DNA of 64,000 bases. Source: Triticum aestivum (Eukaryota > Streptophyta > Magnoliopsida > Poales > Poaceae). Made by a program: the position numbers and the translations under genes. The stretch spans positions 357,666,696 through 357,730,695 of the forward strand of contig NC_057808.1 in the NCBI RefSeq assembly GCF_018294505.1. Direction: 5' to 3'. How positions within the stretch are numbered: the stretch's first letter is position 1; the number at the start of each line of letters is the position of its first letter. The notes beneath the pieces were generated by a model, which saw only the letters and a list, made by a program, of their open reading frames with translations, was not told the DNA's origin and searched no databases. Positions 45,701 through 55,535 of the stretch are shown here, piece after piece.

Positions 45701-48700
45701 TTCTTGGACCCAACACGTTCCTTACCTTGCTTGTTGTCGGTCTATCTCATTCACGTATGTGCCAAAGCGTCTCTCTATTCTCTTGTTTTTTTTCTCTTTC
45801 TTCCTTTCCCTTTCTATTTTGGACAGCCAGCGCAGCAATTAGGCCCAATGCCCATTCCAGCCAGGTGCAGTAGCCGCACAGCCCACCCGGCCAGCTGATC
45901 GAGCGAAGCATCCTCCACCTCCCACACGCACATACATAACAAAAACGTCCATGCCTGCCGCCTCATCTACTCCTTGCCCCATCACTTCTAGGCCTCTTTA
46001 CTCCTTATCATTAAAACAAAATTTATGCCCCATCCAACCACGAATTCATGTAGACTAATTGTTCCACGCATAATGGTCTTAATCCCACGCAAGAAACTGA
46101 CGCACCGAAACGCCATCCGTTGGCATTCATCACTTGATCTCCCTCTCCCGGCCATCATTTTTCAAACCACTCGCGTCACTATGTTCGTTGGCTTTTATAG
46201 AGTTTTTTTTCCAAAACTATGATGTTTTTTATAGCAAATTCGGGAACTATATGACCTAATGCATAATTTTGAGAAGTATGACCCCGTCGGCCACTGGTAG
46301 GCCGAAGACAGGGTTTTCGGTCCGCAGTTGGCCGAAGATGACTCTTCGGTCACGCATTGGCCGAAGAGACCCATAGCTGGGCCGAACAGCACTCTTCGGT
46401 CAGCAGTAGGCCGAAGAGGACTCTTTGGTCAACTGTAGGCTGAAGAGTCCCTGGGCCCCAACTTTTCGCGTTAACGGTAGGCCGAAGCTGCATGGTTGCG
46501 CTCTTCTGCTTATGTTAGGCCGAAATGGTTTTTTTTTTGAATTATGACTTATGAATGTTGTGCAACCACTGCCCATCTTAGACTTTGAAAAAAAAATCGT
46601 GCAACCCTTTCCGTTAATATTTTACAGCCAACTCTTTCCCTCCATATGTTCCCGCCAATCCTTTCCCGCCATATGTTCCCGCCATATGTTCTCGCCATAA
46701 GTTCCCGCCAAATCTTTCCCTCCATACCACACTCGTTCTTTCCCGCCATTTTCTCCTCTCTACCTATAAAACCCCCTCCACACGAAGGTGGGTAAGCAGT
46801 CCAGTGTAGTGTAGTCGAGATGTCCGATTATCCTTTTGATCGTAGTTTTCACCCTGGGATGAGCAAATGTCTTCTGAGGCTAGCCACCGATTTCAGGATG
46901 GACAATAGGATAGTTCCATGGGACGAACTCATCAGTAGTGACACCATAGTGAATGAGTTGGCTCACGCATTACCTAGATCTGGGTGGCCTGAAAGGACCT
47001 ACGAGGAGGTACGTAAAGAACTTCTTAGGTTGCATGGAAGGTGGAAAAAGGTAGTGCAGACGAAGAGTGACACCATGGTGAATGAGTTGGCTCACGTATT
47101 ACAGGAGGACAATGCCGGAAAGCTTCGATGCACATAGCGAAAGAGAAGAATACTCGTTCCAACACCTTGAAATCAGGTATACTCGGCAACCTTGTGTGTT
47201 GTACGTTAACATAAGTGCCGGGATTCCTCTCCTTCAGTATGTCCAGGAGACGGACAACATTATCATATGAGTCGAAGAACGTCCCAAACCTTTCCTCCAT
47301 AGCCTTCTGCTTAGCCCTCCAAGCCTTCCCATAAGGAATGTTATAATTCCATCTGACCTTCACTGCTGTCTGGATGTGTTTTGCTTCCATATCTTTCTTC
47401 TCCACTATCTCAGTATACATGAGTTGCGCAATGAGAGTTGAAGTCAAGTTTGGATGATTCACCAGAAGGTTTTTCCTCACACAATTATGTGATACGACAT
47501 TGGTGACAACCCAGTGGAAGTCATACTTCAGCACGTGCCCGTGGACCTTCCCAGGACAACCTTTTTCAACACACTTCACGGTATAGTTTGTTGGACTTGA
47601 TATGTGTGTCCGGAAAACCCTCTGCGTAGACATAGCCCACTTTATCACCGCATACTTCAATTCTTTCTTTGTATCAAACATAGCCCCTATCTGGACTTGG
47701 TTCATATTATACTGCCACGGAGTCTCATGACCATCGTTGACCGTAAGGCCGGTTGATATGTCCTGATCCCATGCAGAAGGAATCGGTACCTCCACTTCAT
47801 CCTCGGAATTTTCAGAATCCAGATCCTCTGCAAATCCATCCTCGTCCTCTTCCTCCATCACCATCTGCATTTCCTCCCCTTCCTCATCCCCACCAGCAAA
47901 ACTAGAACCAGCTAATATTATCGACTGACTACTCTGCCCAGTATCCTGACCACAAACATTGTGTGGCACGTAGTCTGACTCTTTCTTGGGTTGGCTAGCA
48001 TCCACATCCGGAGGCTGTGACCTGGATAAATCAATCTCGTTAGTCACTTGACTGCCCTGGCCGGGTTCATACCCCACGTGTAATTGTACGGTATTCTCCT
48101 CCTTCGGCACAGGCTGCACTAGGGCATATGGGTGGATTCTTTCGGTCTTGGCAACGACTTAATAGGGTCAACCAATGCTGGCTCCTATCTATCGGCATCA
48201 ACTCCCACTTGACATTTTTACAGGATTTGGTCCACAATGCATGAATACTGACGGAACATACTTCAGGATCCAGTCCAAAACTAGTAGTCAACCAGTACTT
48301 CAAATGTCTAATGTCCAGTCTGTCCGGGTCTGAAAGTGTCATGACGCCATTTTAAAACTCGCTTAGATCAACCCCCAACTCATTATATCGATCATTACCA
48401 GGGCTGTAGTAAACAGTCAAATTTACCGATTCAGACATTTTTCACCTGTCAGACATTGCCATCTTCTCATTAATCTCAACGGACAAAATTATTAACCGCT
48501 ACACTAACTATCCGCTAAAATGCCACCATAGACAAATTAACAGTACAAGAACGCAATATGACTTATCTACACTAAATAAACTGTACAACTCAGAGAAAAT
48601 TTGCGACAACATGGTTATACCTTATACCTTCGACGCGTGTATCCCCGGCTTCTTGCTCCTCTCTTCAACTCAGCGGCACCGGCCACCTCGCGGAGTACTC

Positions 48701-51700
48701 GCACCACCAGACAACACCACCGCTGCCCCCACGACGACCGGAGGTTCAACTCCGAAAACCACCCAGCCGTACCTCCTCCCAAGCCGCACCTCCTCCAGCC
48801 CACCATGCCTCCTCACATGTACGCACAAAAACCTATCCCATTGGAAAAAAATGACTGTAGGCCGCCGGGAATTGTGACGATCTACTGTTTCTGTGGCTTG
48901 GATTTGAAAATGGATGCAAAACGGAGGAGATCAGCACGGGGTGGGAAGAGAACAGAGACGAACTAGAGAGAGAGAGAGAGAGAGAGGAAGAAACAGCAGC
49001 GAGAGGAAGAAGACGGCTGCGTCGGCCTTATCCCGACCTCTTCGGTCGTGGGTAGGCCGAAGACCTTTTCAGCCGCTGGTAGGCCGAAGACTCGCTCTTC
49101 GGTCGCTGGTAGGCCGAAGCCCACCTCTTCGGTTGCCAGGCCGCCGACAGCGCCTTTTCGGCCTAGTTGGGGCACTCTTCGGCCAACGGGAGGCTGAAGA
49201 GCCCACTTCGGGCAACCGCACACCAAAGAGCCCCTCTTCGGCCAACTGGAGGCCAACGGGGTGCTAGTTTTGATTTTCCTGCATAAGGACGTATAGATTC
49301 CGAATTTGCTATAAAAATCATCACAGTTTTGAAAAAAAAAATCTGTATAGAGGAGGTCCAGACGAACATAGTGATGCAAGTGGTTTGGAAAATAATGGCC
49401 GGGAGAGGGAGATCAAGTGATGAATGCCAACGGCTGCCATTCGGTGCGTCAGTTTTTTGCGTGGGGTTAAGACCATTATGCGTGGAACAATTAGTCTGAA
49501 TGAATTAGTGGTTGGACGGGGCATAATTTTTGTGTTGTGTTGATGGCAAGGAGTAAAGAGGCCTAGAAGTGATGGGGCAAGGAGTAGATGAGGCGGCAGC
49601 CATGGATGTTTCTGTTATGTAAGTGCATGCGGGAGGTGGAAGTCTCTTCGCTCGATCAGCTGGCCGAGTCGGCTGTGCGGCTGCTGCACCTTGCTGGAAT
49701 GGGCCTTGGCCTAATTGCTGCACTGGCTGTCCAGAGTAGAAAGGGAAAGGAAGAAAGAGAAAAAGCAAGAGAATAGAGAGACGCTTTTGCACATACGTGT
49801 CCAAGACCAATGAGAGAGAGAAAATCAATACAATATAATATTAAAATTTTAGAATATTTTTTTACTGCACTAGAAATAATAGTAGAGGAAAAAAACAAAT
49901 GACTTTGTAAAAATTCCGTGAAAAAAAATAGACAAGATGAACTCAAATAAATACTAAATCGACTCAGGATATTATGGAAATTATTTTCCTCCAAATGACT
50001 TGATATTGATTTGAGCAACTCCAAAAATAAATACAATATAATATAAGATTATGTTGCAACACCCTTAGCTTTTTTGCTTTAGAAAAAATTGAACTCCCAA
50101 AAAATTCAGGATATTTCATTTTATCAGATGCGTGTCTCTCCCTACTGTTCTTGCTCAAAAAAAAAAAGATGTGCTGTCTCTTTACTGAATAATTTATCGG
50201 CCATTTTGCATCTTTAAAAAATCTTGGCCGGTTAACATACTTTAACATCTGTAGTAGAGAATATGCGAGTCCATTTCTTGGACATGATATGCATGCCAAT
50301 TTCTTAAATCTTTATTATGCATCGCCTCCTACAGCTCCAAATTGTTAGTTGTATAATACTTTACATTTAGCTGTGTAATATGCCCATTTTAGAAGGGGGG
50401 TTCTGTATAGTTACCACACATTTACGTGCATAAACTTGTCTTATGGCCTCATAGAAATACAAGTTGCATATTTTCTCACATGGTAGAGCCAAGAGTCTTC
50501 AGTTCAAGACCCGGCCTGGAAGAAATTGATCAGGGGAAGAGAAAAGAAACTGAAACCAATCTGGATGAGAGGAGAGCACGAGTTGTGCGTGCGGGAAAAA
50601 AAATTCCAGATCTGATGTCATGTAAAGTTGCATGTACTGGTCGGTTCACCCAAAAGCGCAAGTTAATGAAGAAAGGTGGGCAATGCGCTTCATGTGGTCT
50701 TGTGTGCAGGATTAATTGATTGCACTTCAACATTTGCCTTCTGAACTTCGGTTGGTGGATTTGTTCACGAAGGCTCAGACTAGAGCACAACACTTCTACC
50801 TCTCCAAACACAATGTTCTTAATCCACCACCAGTTTTGTGTGTGTGTGTGTGTGTGTGCGTGTTGGGGGGGGGGGGGGGGGGGATTAGAGTAGTATGTCT
50901 CTTTTTACGTGTGTAATATCCTCATTGGTCTGAAAGTTATCTTATAGATGGTAGGTTAACTTCATCAAAGCACAGCCCTGTCAGTTCTTGCCATGGTAGA
51001 ATGTTTGTATGGATATTGAAAATTGTGTCTACTACTAATAGTGTCTGTCTTTTCATGATGGTTCTGTAGAACGGTTCACATGCTCAGCCATAATTTCCGC
51101 AATGCTACAAGAATTGATCGTGTGCGGCTGAGATTGCCCATGGAACCACATAGTGCTCTTGTTAAAATAATATACGCTGGTGTAAATGCTAGTGACGTAA
51201 GTCCTTTCATTTATGTTTTCAATTGCTTCTATTTTGATTTACTATTTCCGAACTGTCAGAAATGTTAATGATTTGTTTCAGGTAAACTTCACTTCTGGCC
51301 GTTATTTCAGTGGTAATGCTAAAGAAGCTTCTGCACATCTTCCATTTGATGCTGGTTTCGAGGTAACTGATGGTCCCATATGTCCATTTTGAACTTAAAA
51401 GCATTTTCAATGTAGGAAGATGTCTGTGAAAAAAAGTACACCATTCTTGTCATTTCCCCTGAGTGCTGTAATGACTCTGATAGTTTAATTGTGCCGGCAT
51501 GAAAAGAACTTTCTAAGACAGCCGAGTTGTCAGCCTGTTGCTGTGACATCCAACTACATGATGGCACAAACTATGGCTGACCACGAAGGGCAAGGATAAC
51601 GTGCTCACTCTTGATCGGCTAGGTGGGAAACAGTTACTCCTGGTGTAGAGTAAATCGAGAACATTGGCATGCCTATGCGACATGCCTCCATCAAACCAGC

Positions 51701-54700
51701 TTGCACCTCTAATGATTTGATATGGTGTTGCTGCATTAGTTCTTACATTCTTACAGGAGAGTTTAATGTATCTTATCTATAAAAACCAATATACGCAGGC
51801 TGTGGGAATTGTTGCTTCTGTTGGAGATTCGGTGAGACATATCAAAGTTGGCACTGCTGTGGCCCTTATGACGTTTGGGAGCTATGCCGAATTTACAGTG
51901 GTACTGCAGTCTATGTATTTTTGTTACAGAAGAAATTACCACCTAATCTGCGCCCTCTTTTGAATGAAATCATTTCTGACCTTTTGAATTTTTACTTTTC
52001 CATATACTTACCTCTGTCTTCAAATTTTCCTGCTAAAAGGTTCCAGCCAAACATCTCCTTCTGGTGCCAAGACCAGACCCTGAAGTAGTTGCTATGCTAA
52101 CATCAGGACTGACTGCTTCAATTTCTCTTGAAAAGGTTATCTTGCTATGCAGTTACCACTTTTGTCATACACCATCTGTGTTTCTAGCTCTTATTTGATT
52201 ACCAGAACTTAAGTTCACTTCTGGAATATAACTCCCCTCCTGGTCTGGTCTGGCCTGGTCTGGGTTGTTTTCTGTTACCCTTTAGTCAGGTCAAATGACA
52301 TCCGGACAAGTTGTTTTAGTTACAGCTGCTGCTGGTGGGACAGGACAGTTTGCTGTTCAGGTCAGTTGATGGCATTTTTTATTTTATGCCATTGTTGCTT
52401 TATTTTGTTTGATGCAATCTCAGTTGCTCGTCTACTTCATAGTTATCTAGGCGTTAAAACAGGATAGTAATGTTTTATCCACATTTCCCTTTCAGAACTT
52501 GCACAAGATAACTATTTCACACACTCGGAAAACATATAGTTTGTCTTTCATGATCAGCTAGCACTGCCACTGGAGCATGTTTTGGCCCCTTGCATGTACT
52601 TTTCTTGCATTGAATACAATGTTTCAGGACATCGGCAAGTCATCATCTGTGATATTCTTTTTGCTCTATGTGCTATATGTTTTGTTACCCTGATCCATGT
52701 CTGTATGTTCTGGTATTTTCTCCGTCACTTCACTAGCTCGCGAAACTAGCTGGCAACAAGGTTATTGCCACATGTGGTGGCGGGAATAAAGCTGCACTTC
52801 TGGCTTCATTGGGGGTTGATCGAGTCATCAACTACCAACATGAAAAGATAAAAGATGTATGCCTTCTTCCAGTTTTAGTTTTCATACCTCTACCGCTTTG
52901 CATGCAAATGATGCAATTTTGCTGTCATGTGTGGTTGTGTGTTGTGCTCATATTGGTAGCATCTTCTTTTTGTATCTTTGTACTTTGACAGTATATTCAA
53001 AATATATTGTCTAGTTCATATCCTCCTATTGCGAGGCGGTGTCCTACCTCTACTTATAATGCAGAATGTGTGTTGGGAATGCTTGAATTACATGTATGAT
53101 CTAATGTCTCTCTGGAGAATGTTTACTATAATAGTAGTGTCTCCGAAATGATTAGTTTGAACTTACTCCCTCTGTAAACAAATATACGACGTTTTAGGTC
53201 ATAATTATGATTTACTACACTAATCCTTTATTTATTCTTCTCGATAATTTTAGCAATTGTTTCCTGACTAAAAAAATAGGTACTAATGAGTGTTTCGTTC
53301 CAGGTTCTGAAAAGGAGTTTCCAAGAGGTGCAGATATAGTATATGAATCTGTAGGCGCTGAAATGTTTGACTTGTGTTTGAATGCACTTGCTGTCCGTGG
53401 ACGCCTCATTGTAATTGGCATGATCTCTCAGGTATGTATATTTTTTACATTCTCTGAACCTGCAGTACCTATTTAACACTCTGAATGCCTACTTCAGAGG
53501 GGGAAATAGGTTATGTTTAATTTGTTCCATGCTTCACCAAAGAGAATATTTGCCTACCCAAACTTGTTTGGGACTAAAAGGCTTTGTTGCTGTTGTTGTT
53601 CACCAAAGAGAATATTTCATAGATTTTATAACAAATGAGCAGTTGAGTAGCTGGTTTGCATAAACTCATCAGTGAAGTAGCTGGAGTGCCTCAACAAACT
53701 GAATGTTGAAATCAATCGATTATGCATCTGCATCAACAGTTGGGAACGTGTTGATCTATTATGATTATGTTGATACATACCTAATATATTGTTGTTAATT
53801 ATCTTTTTTCTCCTTGTACTTAGTTTTGATAGGAACTTGCAGTTTTTTTGTACTGTATTGATATAAGTGTACTGAGAAGAGTAACTGATGTTTTCAGTAT
53901 CAAGGAAAGGATGGATGGATGCCACGGAATTACTATGGATTGTGTGAGAAGATTCTTGGAAAGAGCCAAACTGTGGTATGTGTATGCAGTAGAACACTGT
54001 AACTTCTCAGTTTGCATGCACTGCAATATATTTTCTGCTTAATAATTTGGTCATGAGGGAATCAGGCAAGTGCAATCTTACTGAAGTTAAAGCTGAATGA
54101 ACCACAACACTGGTAAAAATATTGTTTTCCACTGGACACATTTGATCCGAAGATAACACGAGTTCGTTTGTTCCTTTCTGGTTAGCACAGCAACAGATGC
54201 AGCAACCTTATTCAACTTTCTGTGACTATACCACTCCCACCTGCTCAAAATTACATGTGTAGCCACAAACTATATGGGGCAGACATCGAGTCATACATAT
54301 AGAAATCTGCATCCAACATATAGTTCTTCTGTAGTGTACTCAAAACTATGAGCTCTTAATTTCCTTCACGATTTCAGGCTGGATTTTTCCTGATTCAATA
54401 TGCCGACCTGTGGCAAAAACACCTTGACAAGCTTTTTGACCTGCATGCGTCTGGGAAGTTAAAGGTATGTGTTCTCTGTTCGTGACAACAGTCCGGCAAA
54501 TGTCAGTAACCAGACAGATATCTCTCGATTGAATAATTCAAGTAGGACCTGCATTTGGTAACAGGGCAGAAACCTCAGCAAGCCACGCAAAACAGAGCCT
54601 GATAACGCTTCGCAGTAAGATTATGTTAAGCAATGAAAAAAGTGCATACGCAGCGTTCCAATCTCCACGTTGCCTACTTTTTAACCAGAATGCCGAGGCT

Positions 54701-55055
54701 TCTTACTTTCCAGCTGCTAACTGAATTATTAATATTAGGTGTTGCCCCTCCATTTTCACTACTCTTGTTTTTCTCTCGTTCTAACTTAGTTTACTGCTCA
54801 CGGCATGCAACAGGTTTCCCTTGACCCCAAGAAATTCGTAGGTGTTGCTTCTGTGGCCGACGCAGTAGAACATCTCCATTCTGGCAGGAGCGTTGGCAAG
54901 GTACCGCCGTTGCCATGATATAAACCCATAACAACAGGAATGCCTTTGTTGTCAGTTGTATTTCACCTTACATTTTTTTTCTTCTTAATTTGGGACTTGT
55001 TCAGGTGGTTGTCTGCATGGATCCAGCATACAGCCAGACCCTTGCTAAGCTATAG
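36754..55055 (+). CDS. NQR: SDR-MDR fusion oxidoreductase, copy B (one-base deletion in exon 14)
   Basis: Eighteen exons match copy A one for one in length: 36754-36808, 36985-37158, 37699-37880, 38016-38121, 39035-39111, 39708-39795, 44787-44976, 51070-51196, 51282-51362, 51799-51900, 52040-52135, 52286-52360, 52737-52856, 53304-53431, 53898-53975, 54378-54464, 54814-54900, 55005-55055. Exon 14 is the exception: 128 instead of 129 bases (a G is missing after GTTCTG), giving a TAG at 53337-53339 if spliced as in A. An acceptor AG at 53313-53314 would restore the frame with loss of four residues. SDR catalytic residues (Asn126, Ser155, Tyr168, Lys172), TGGGSGIG, the MDR GGTGQF loop and the Ala-Lys-Leu end are all kept. 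Introns 6 and 7 hold a 4.4 kb LINE and a 5 kb Mutator-like element. It may be a functional variant or a young pseudogene. Confidence 0.85.
39883..44254 (-). mobile_element. 5'-truncated L1-type LINE in intron 6 of gene B, antisense, 9 bp target duplication
   Basis: GTTACAGTT occurs at 39874-39882 and 44255-44263, bounding 4.37 kb. In minus orientation it runs from the last part of ORF1 (starting within [19 protein letters not shown]) through ORF2 to a 3' end with the typical plant-LINE sequence TATAAAGCGGGGCAAAAGCC. ORF1 start and promoter are absent, as expected for incomplete target-primed reverse transcription. No long poly-A remains. Confidence 0.88.
40055..43650 (-). pseudogene. LINE ORF2: endonuclease, reverse transcriptase, zf-RVT
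   Basis: Fragments in element order: APE-type endonuclease (43524-42982; [30 protein letters not shown]); reverse transcriptase (42860-41463; [29 protein letters not shown], and HADD in the catalytic position); RT thumb/connection (41411-40944); zf-RVT region (40974-40582); and the C-terminal tail (40378-40055). Stops and shifts separate them, so ORF2 is inactive. The first catalytic-motif residue before ADD is His (QHADD) rather than the more usual Tyr or Ala. Confidence 0.9.
45188..46262 (+). repeat. Left inverted arm of the Mutator-like element
   Basis: It pairs with 49288-50135 read on the minus strand. Matching blocks include CATAATATCCTGAGTCGATT near 45350, CTTCTAGGCCTCTTTACTCC near 45985 and TGGTCTTAATCCCACGCAA near 46073, each with an inverse copy at the corresponding position of the right arm. 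Confidence 0.85.
45482..45668 (-). mobile_element. SINE/RTE-type short element with 16 bp target duplication, nested in the Mutator arm
   Basis: ATTATGAAAATCAATA occurs at 45482-45497 and 45653-45668, framing 155 bp that begins (AAC)n as written and continues CAAAGCCTTTAGTCCCAAAC and GTTGGGGTAGGCTAGAGGTG. In reverse orientation this is the Au-SINE/RTE-type 3' end with a (GTT)n tail. The other Mutator arm has no such insert, so it entered after the arms formed. Confidence 0.85.
46283..46530. repeat. Palindromic GGCCGAAGA/TCTTCGGYC repeats, left side
   Basis: About eight units alternate TCTTCGGTC and GTAGGCCGAAGA at spacings of roughly 10-20 bases. A matching zone lies at 49030-49250 inside the other arm. 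Subterminal repeats of this kind usually serve as transposase-binding sites, which is inference here. Confidence 0.75.
46632..46772 (+). promoter_or_regulatory. Promoter with five E2F-like TTCCCGCCA sites and a TATA box
   Basis: TTCCCGCCA occurs at 46649, 46663, 46676, 46702 and 46740, with three one-mismatch copies between them. Two sites extend to TTTCCCGC, fitting the plant E2F consensus TTTSSCGC. CTATAAAAC (TATA at about 46765-46771) follows, and the ATG of the small ORF lies 49 bases further on. The spacing is that of a genuine core promoter. Confidence 0.6.
46820..47137 (+). CDS. Small ORF of the Mutator-like element, unknown function
   Basis: A 105-codon frame starting 49 bases after a TATA box. 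It contains a W-x-E-L-I block and [21 protein letters not shown], a charged helical stretch. The segment [14 protein letters not shown] recurs near the end as [14 protein letters not shown], from a direct duplication of about 40 bases (46938 and 47068). The 3' end runs over the joint where the transposase is cut, so the tail is probably not original. It may be the element's second gene, analogous to mudrB only by position. Confidence 0.45.
   Translation: MSDYPFDRSFHPGMSKCLLRLATDFRMDNRIVPWDELISSDTIVNELAHALPRSGWPERTYEEVRKELLRLHGRWKKVVQTKSDTMVNELAHVLQEDNAGKLRCT
47040..48438 (-). pseudogene. MuDR-type transposase, N-terminal half only
   Basis: An ATG at 48438 (minus) starts the usual MuDR N-terminus ([17 protein letters not shown]), broken by a stop near 48357. 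A second part follows (48342 on), then a shift near 48150 into the long frame 48119-47025. That frame has an acidic region, the MuDR DNA-binding domain ([20 protein letters not shown] with [13 protein letters not shown] as zinc-binding part) and the start of the MULE domain up to CIEAF. The DDE catalytic region is absent: the frame runs out at about 47110, the internal deletion joint. It cannot catalyse transposition. Confidence 0.8.
49030..49250. repeat. Palindromic GGCCGAAGA/TCTTCGGYC repeats, right side
   Basis: This is the counterpart of 46283-46530, with about eight units of CTCTTCGGTC and GGTAGGCCGAAGA. A (GA)n run precedes it at about 48966-48986. Confidence 0.75.
49288..50135 (-). repeat. 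Right inverted arm of the Mutator-like element
   Basis: It is the inverse of the left arm, without the SINE. The TTTGCTATAAAAATCAT inner edge and GGATATTTCATTTTATC outer edge correspond to the left-arm limits. Confidence 0.85.
50716..50836 (+). pseudogene. Fragment of a Copia RNase H C-terminus
   Basis: The frame reads [20 protein letters not shown], then [12 protein letters not shown], the usual end of a Copia polyprotein (ADLFTKA block). It stops at a GT/G microsatellite. Only about 40 codons remain and no LTR is seen beside it. Confidence 0.7.
50837..50883. repeat. (GT)n followed by a G homopolymer
   Basis: About 12 GT units and then 19 G in intron 7 of gene B. Length in an assembly is unreliable at such a run. 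Confidence 0.95.
53164..53203. mobile_element. Half Stowaway MITE in intron 13 of gene B
   Basis: TACTCCCTCTGTAAACAAAT and ACGTTTTAGGTCAT match one arm of the small Stowaway family of introns 5 and 9 in gene A. The second arm is missing. Confidence 0.6.
53533..53617 (+). mobile_element. Minimal RTE/SINE tail (about 47 bp) with 19 bp target duplication, intron 14 of gene B
   Basis: TTCACCAAAGAGAATATTT at 53533-53551 is repeated exactly at 53599-53617. Between them only CCCAAACTTGTTTGGGACTA, AAGGCTTTG and a (TTG)n-like tail remain, the 3' end of an RTE/Au-SINE-type element. It is an extreme 5' truncation with a complete target duplication. Confidence 0.88.
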
Positions 55056-55535
55056 TCTACACATATATGAGCTGCAATATCAAGATCTCAGAGTATGATA
55101 CCTGCAGAAAATGCAGAGTGATCTGCGATAAATGTGTAGGTTACAAGCCTTGAGGTTCTTCCAACTATTTTTCATGTCTATCTGGGCAAATCATACGGAT
55201 CACCGCTATATTTCCTCAGCGCCGCGGTGCTGTTATATATGAGCATGTTTGTTCGTAGCAGTATATATAGCACGATTTAAGTATAAATGTAAGAGCAATC
55301 AAGTTGAGATCGGCTACATACTAACTAGTCCGGGCGATCATATTCTATTTGAGTAAAGTGTTCTGTTCGATGGTGTAATGTTGGCAACTTGCATGCATGT
55401 TTCTCCATGATAGCTAGCACATGTAGAGGTTAATAAAATATTTTTCTGTGGGAAACTAGGAATATTTCCTGACTGTGTGGACACAAAGATACACGTGGCA
55501 TCTTAACCCTGACATCTGATGTTTTAAAACAAAAA
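55056..55535 (+). other. 3' UTR and downstream flank of gene B
   Basis: No gene is seen. An AATAAAATATTTTTC stretch near 55433 is a possible polyadenylation signal but lies far from the stop codon. Sequence similarity to the 3' flank of gene A is not obvious. Confidence 0.4.

Larger units (their letters stand above)
45188..50135. mobile_element. Mutator-like element with very long inverted arms in intron 7 of gene B
   Basis: The left arm (about 45188-46262) and right arm (about 49288-50135) are inverted copies over most of their length, from AGTTCAATTTTTT near the tips to GCAAATTCGG/CCGAATTTGC at the inner edge. The left arm is longer because it holds a 155 bp SINE. Inside each arm is a palindromic repeat zone (TCTTCGGYC...GGCCGAAGA). 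The core has two divergent genes: a small plus-strand ORF with its own promoter and a decayed MuDR-type transposase on minus. The transposase lacks its catalytic half, so the element is non-autonomous. I could not confirm a 9 bp target duplication; the ends are approximate. Confidence 0.8.

Noticed and set aside
45180..50140. A 9 bp target duplication for the Mutator-like element
   Set aside because: I compared the bases outside the two arms and found no convincing direct 9-mer; the ends may be trimmed, so none is claimed.
50478..50515. tRNA gene
   Set aside because: Box spacing is too short and there is no acceptor stem; at most a degenerate SINE head.
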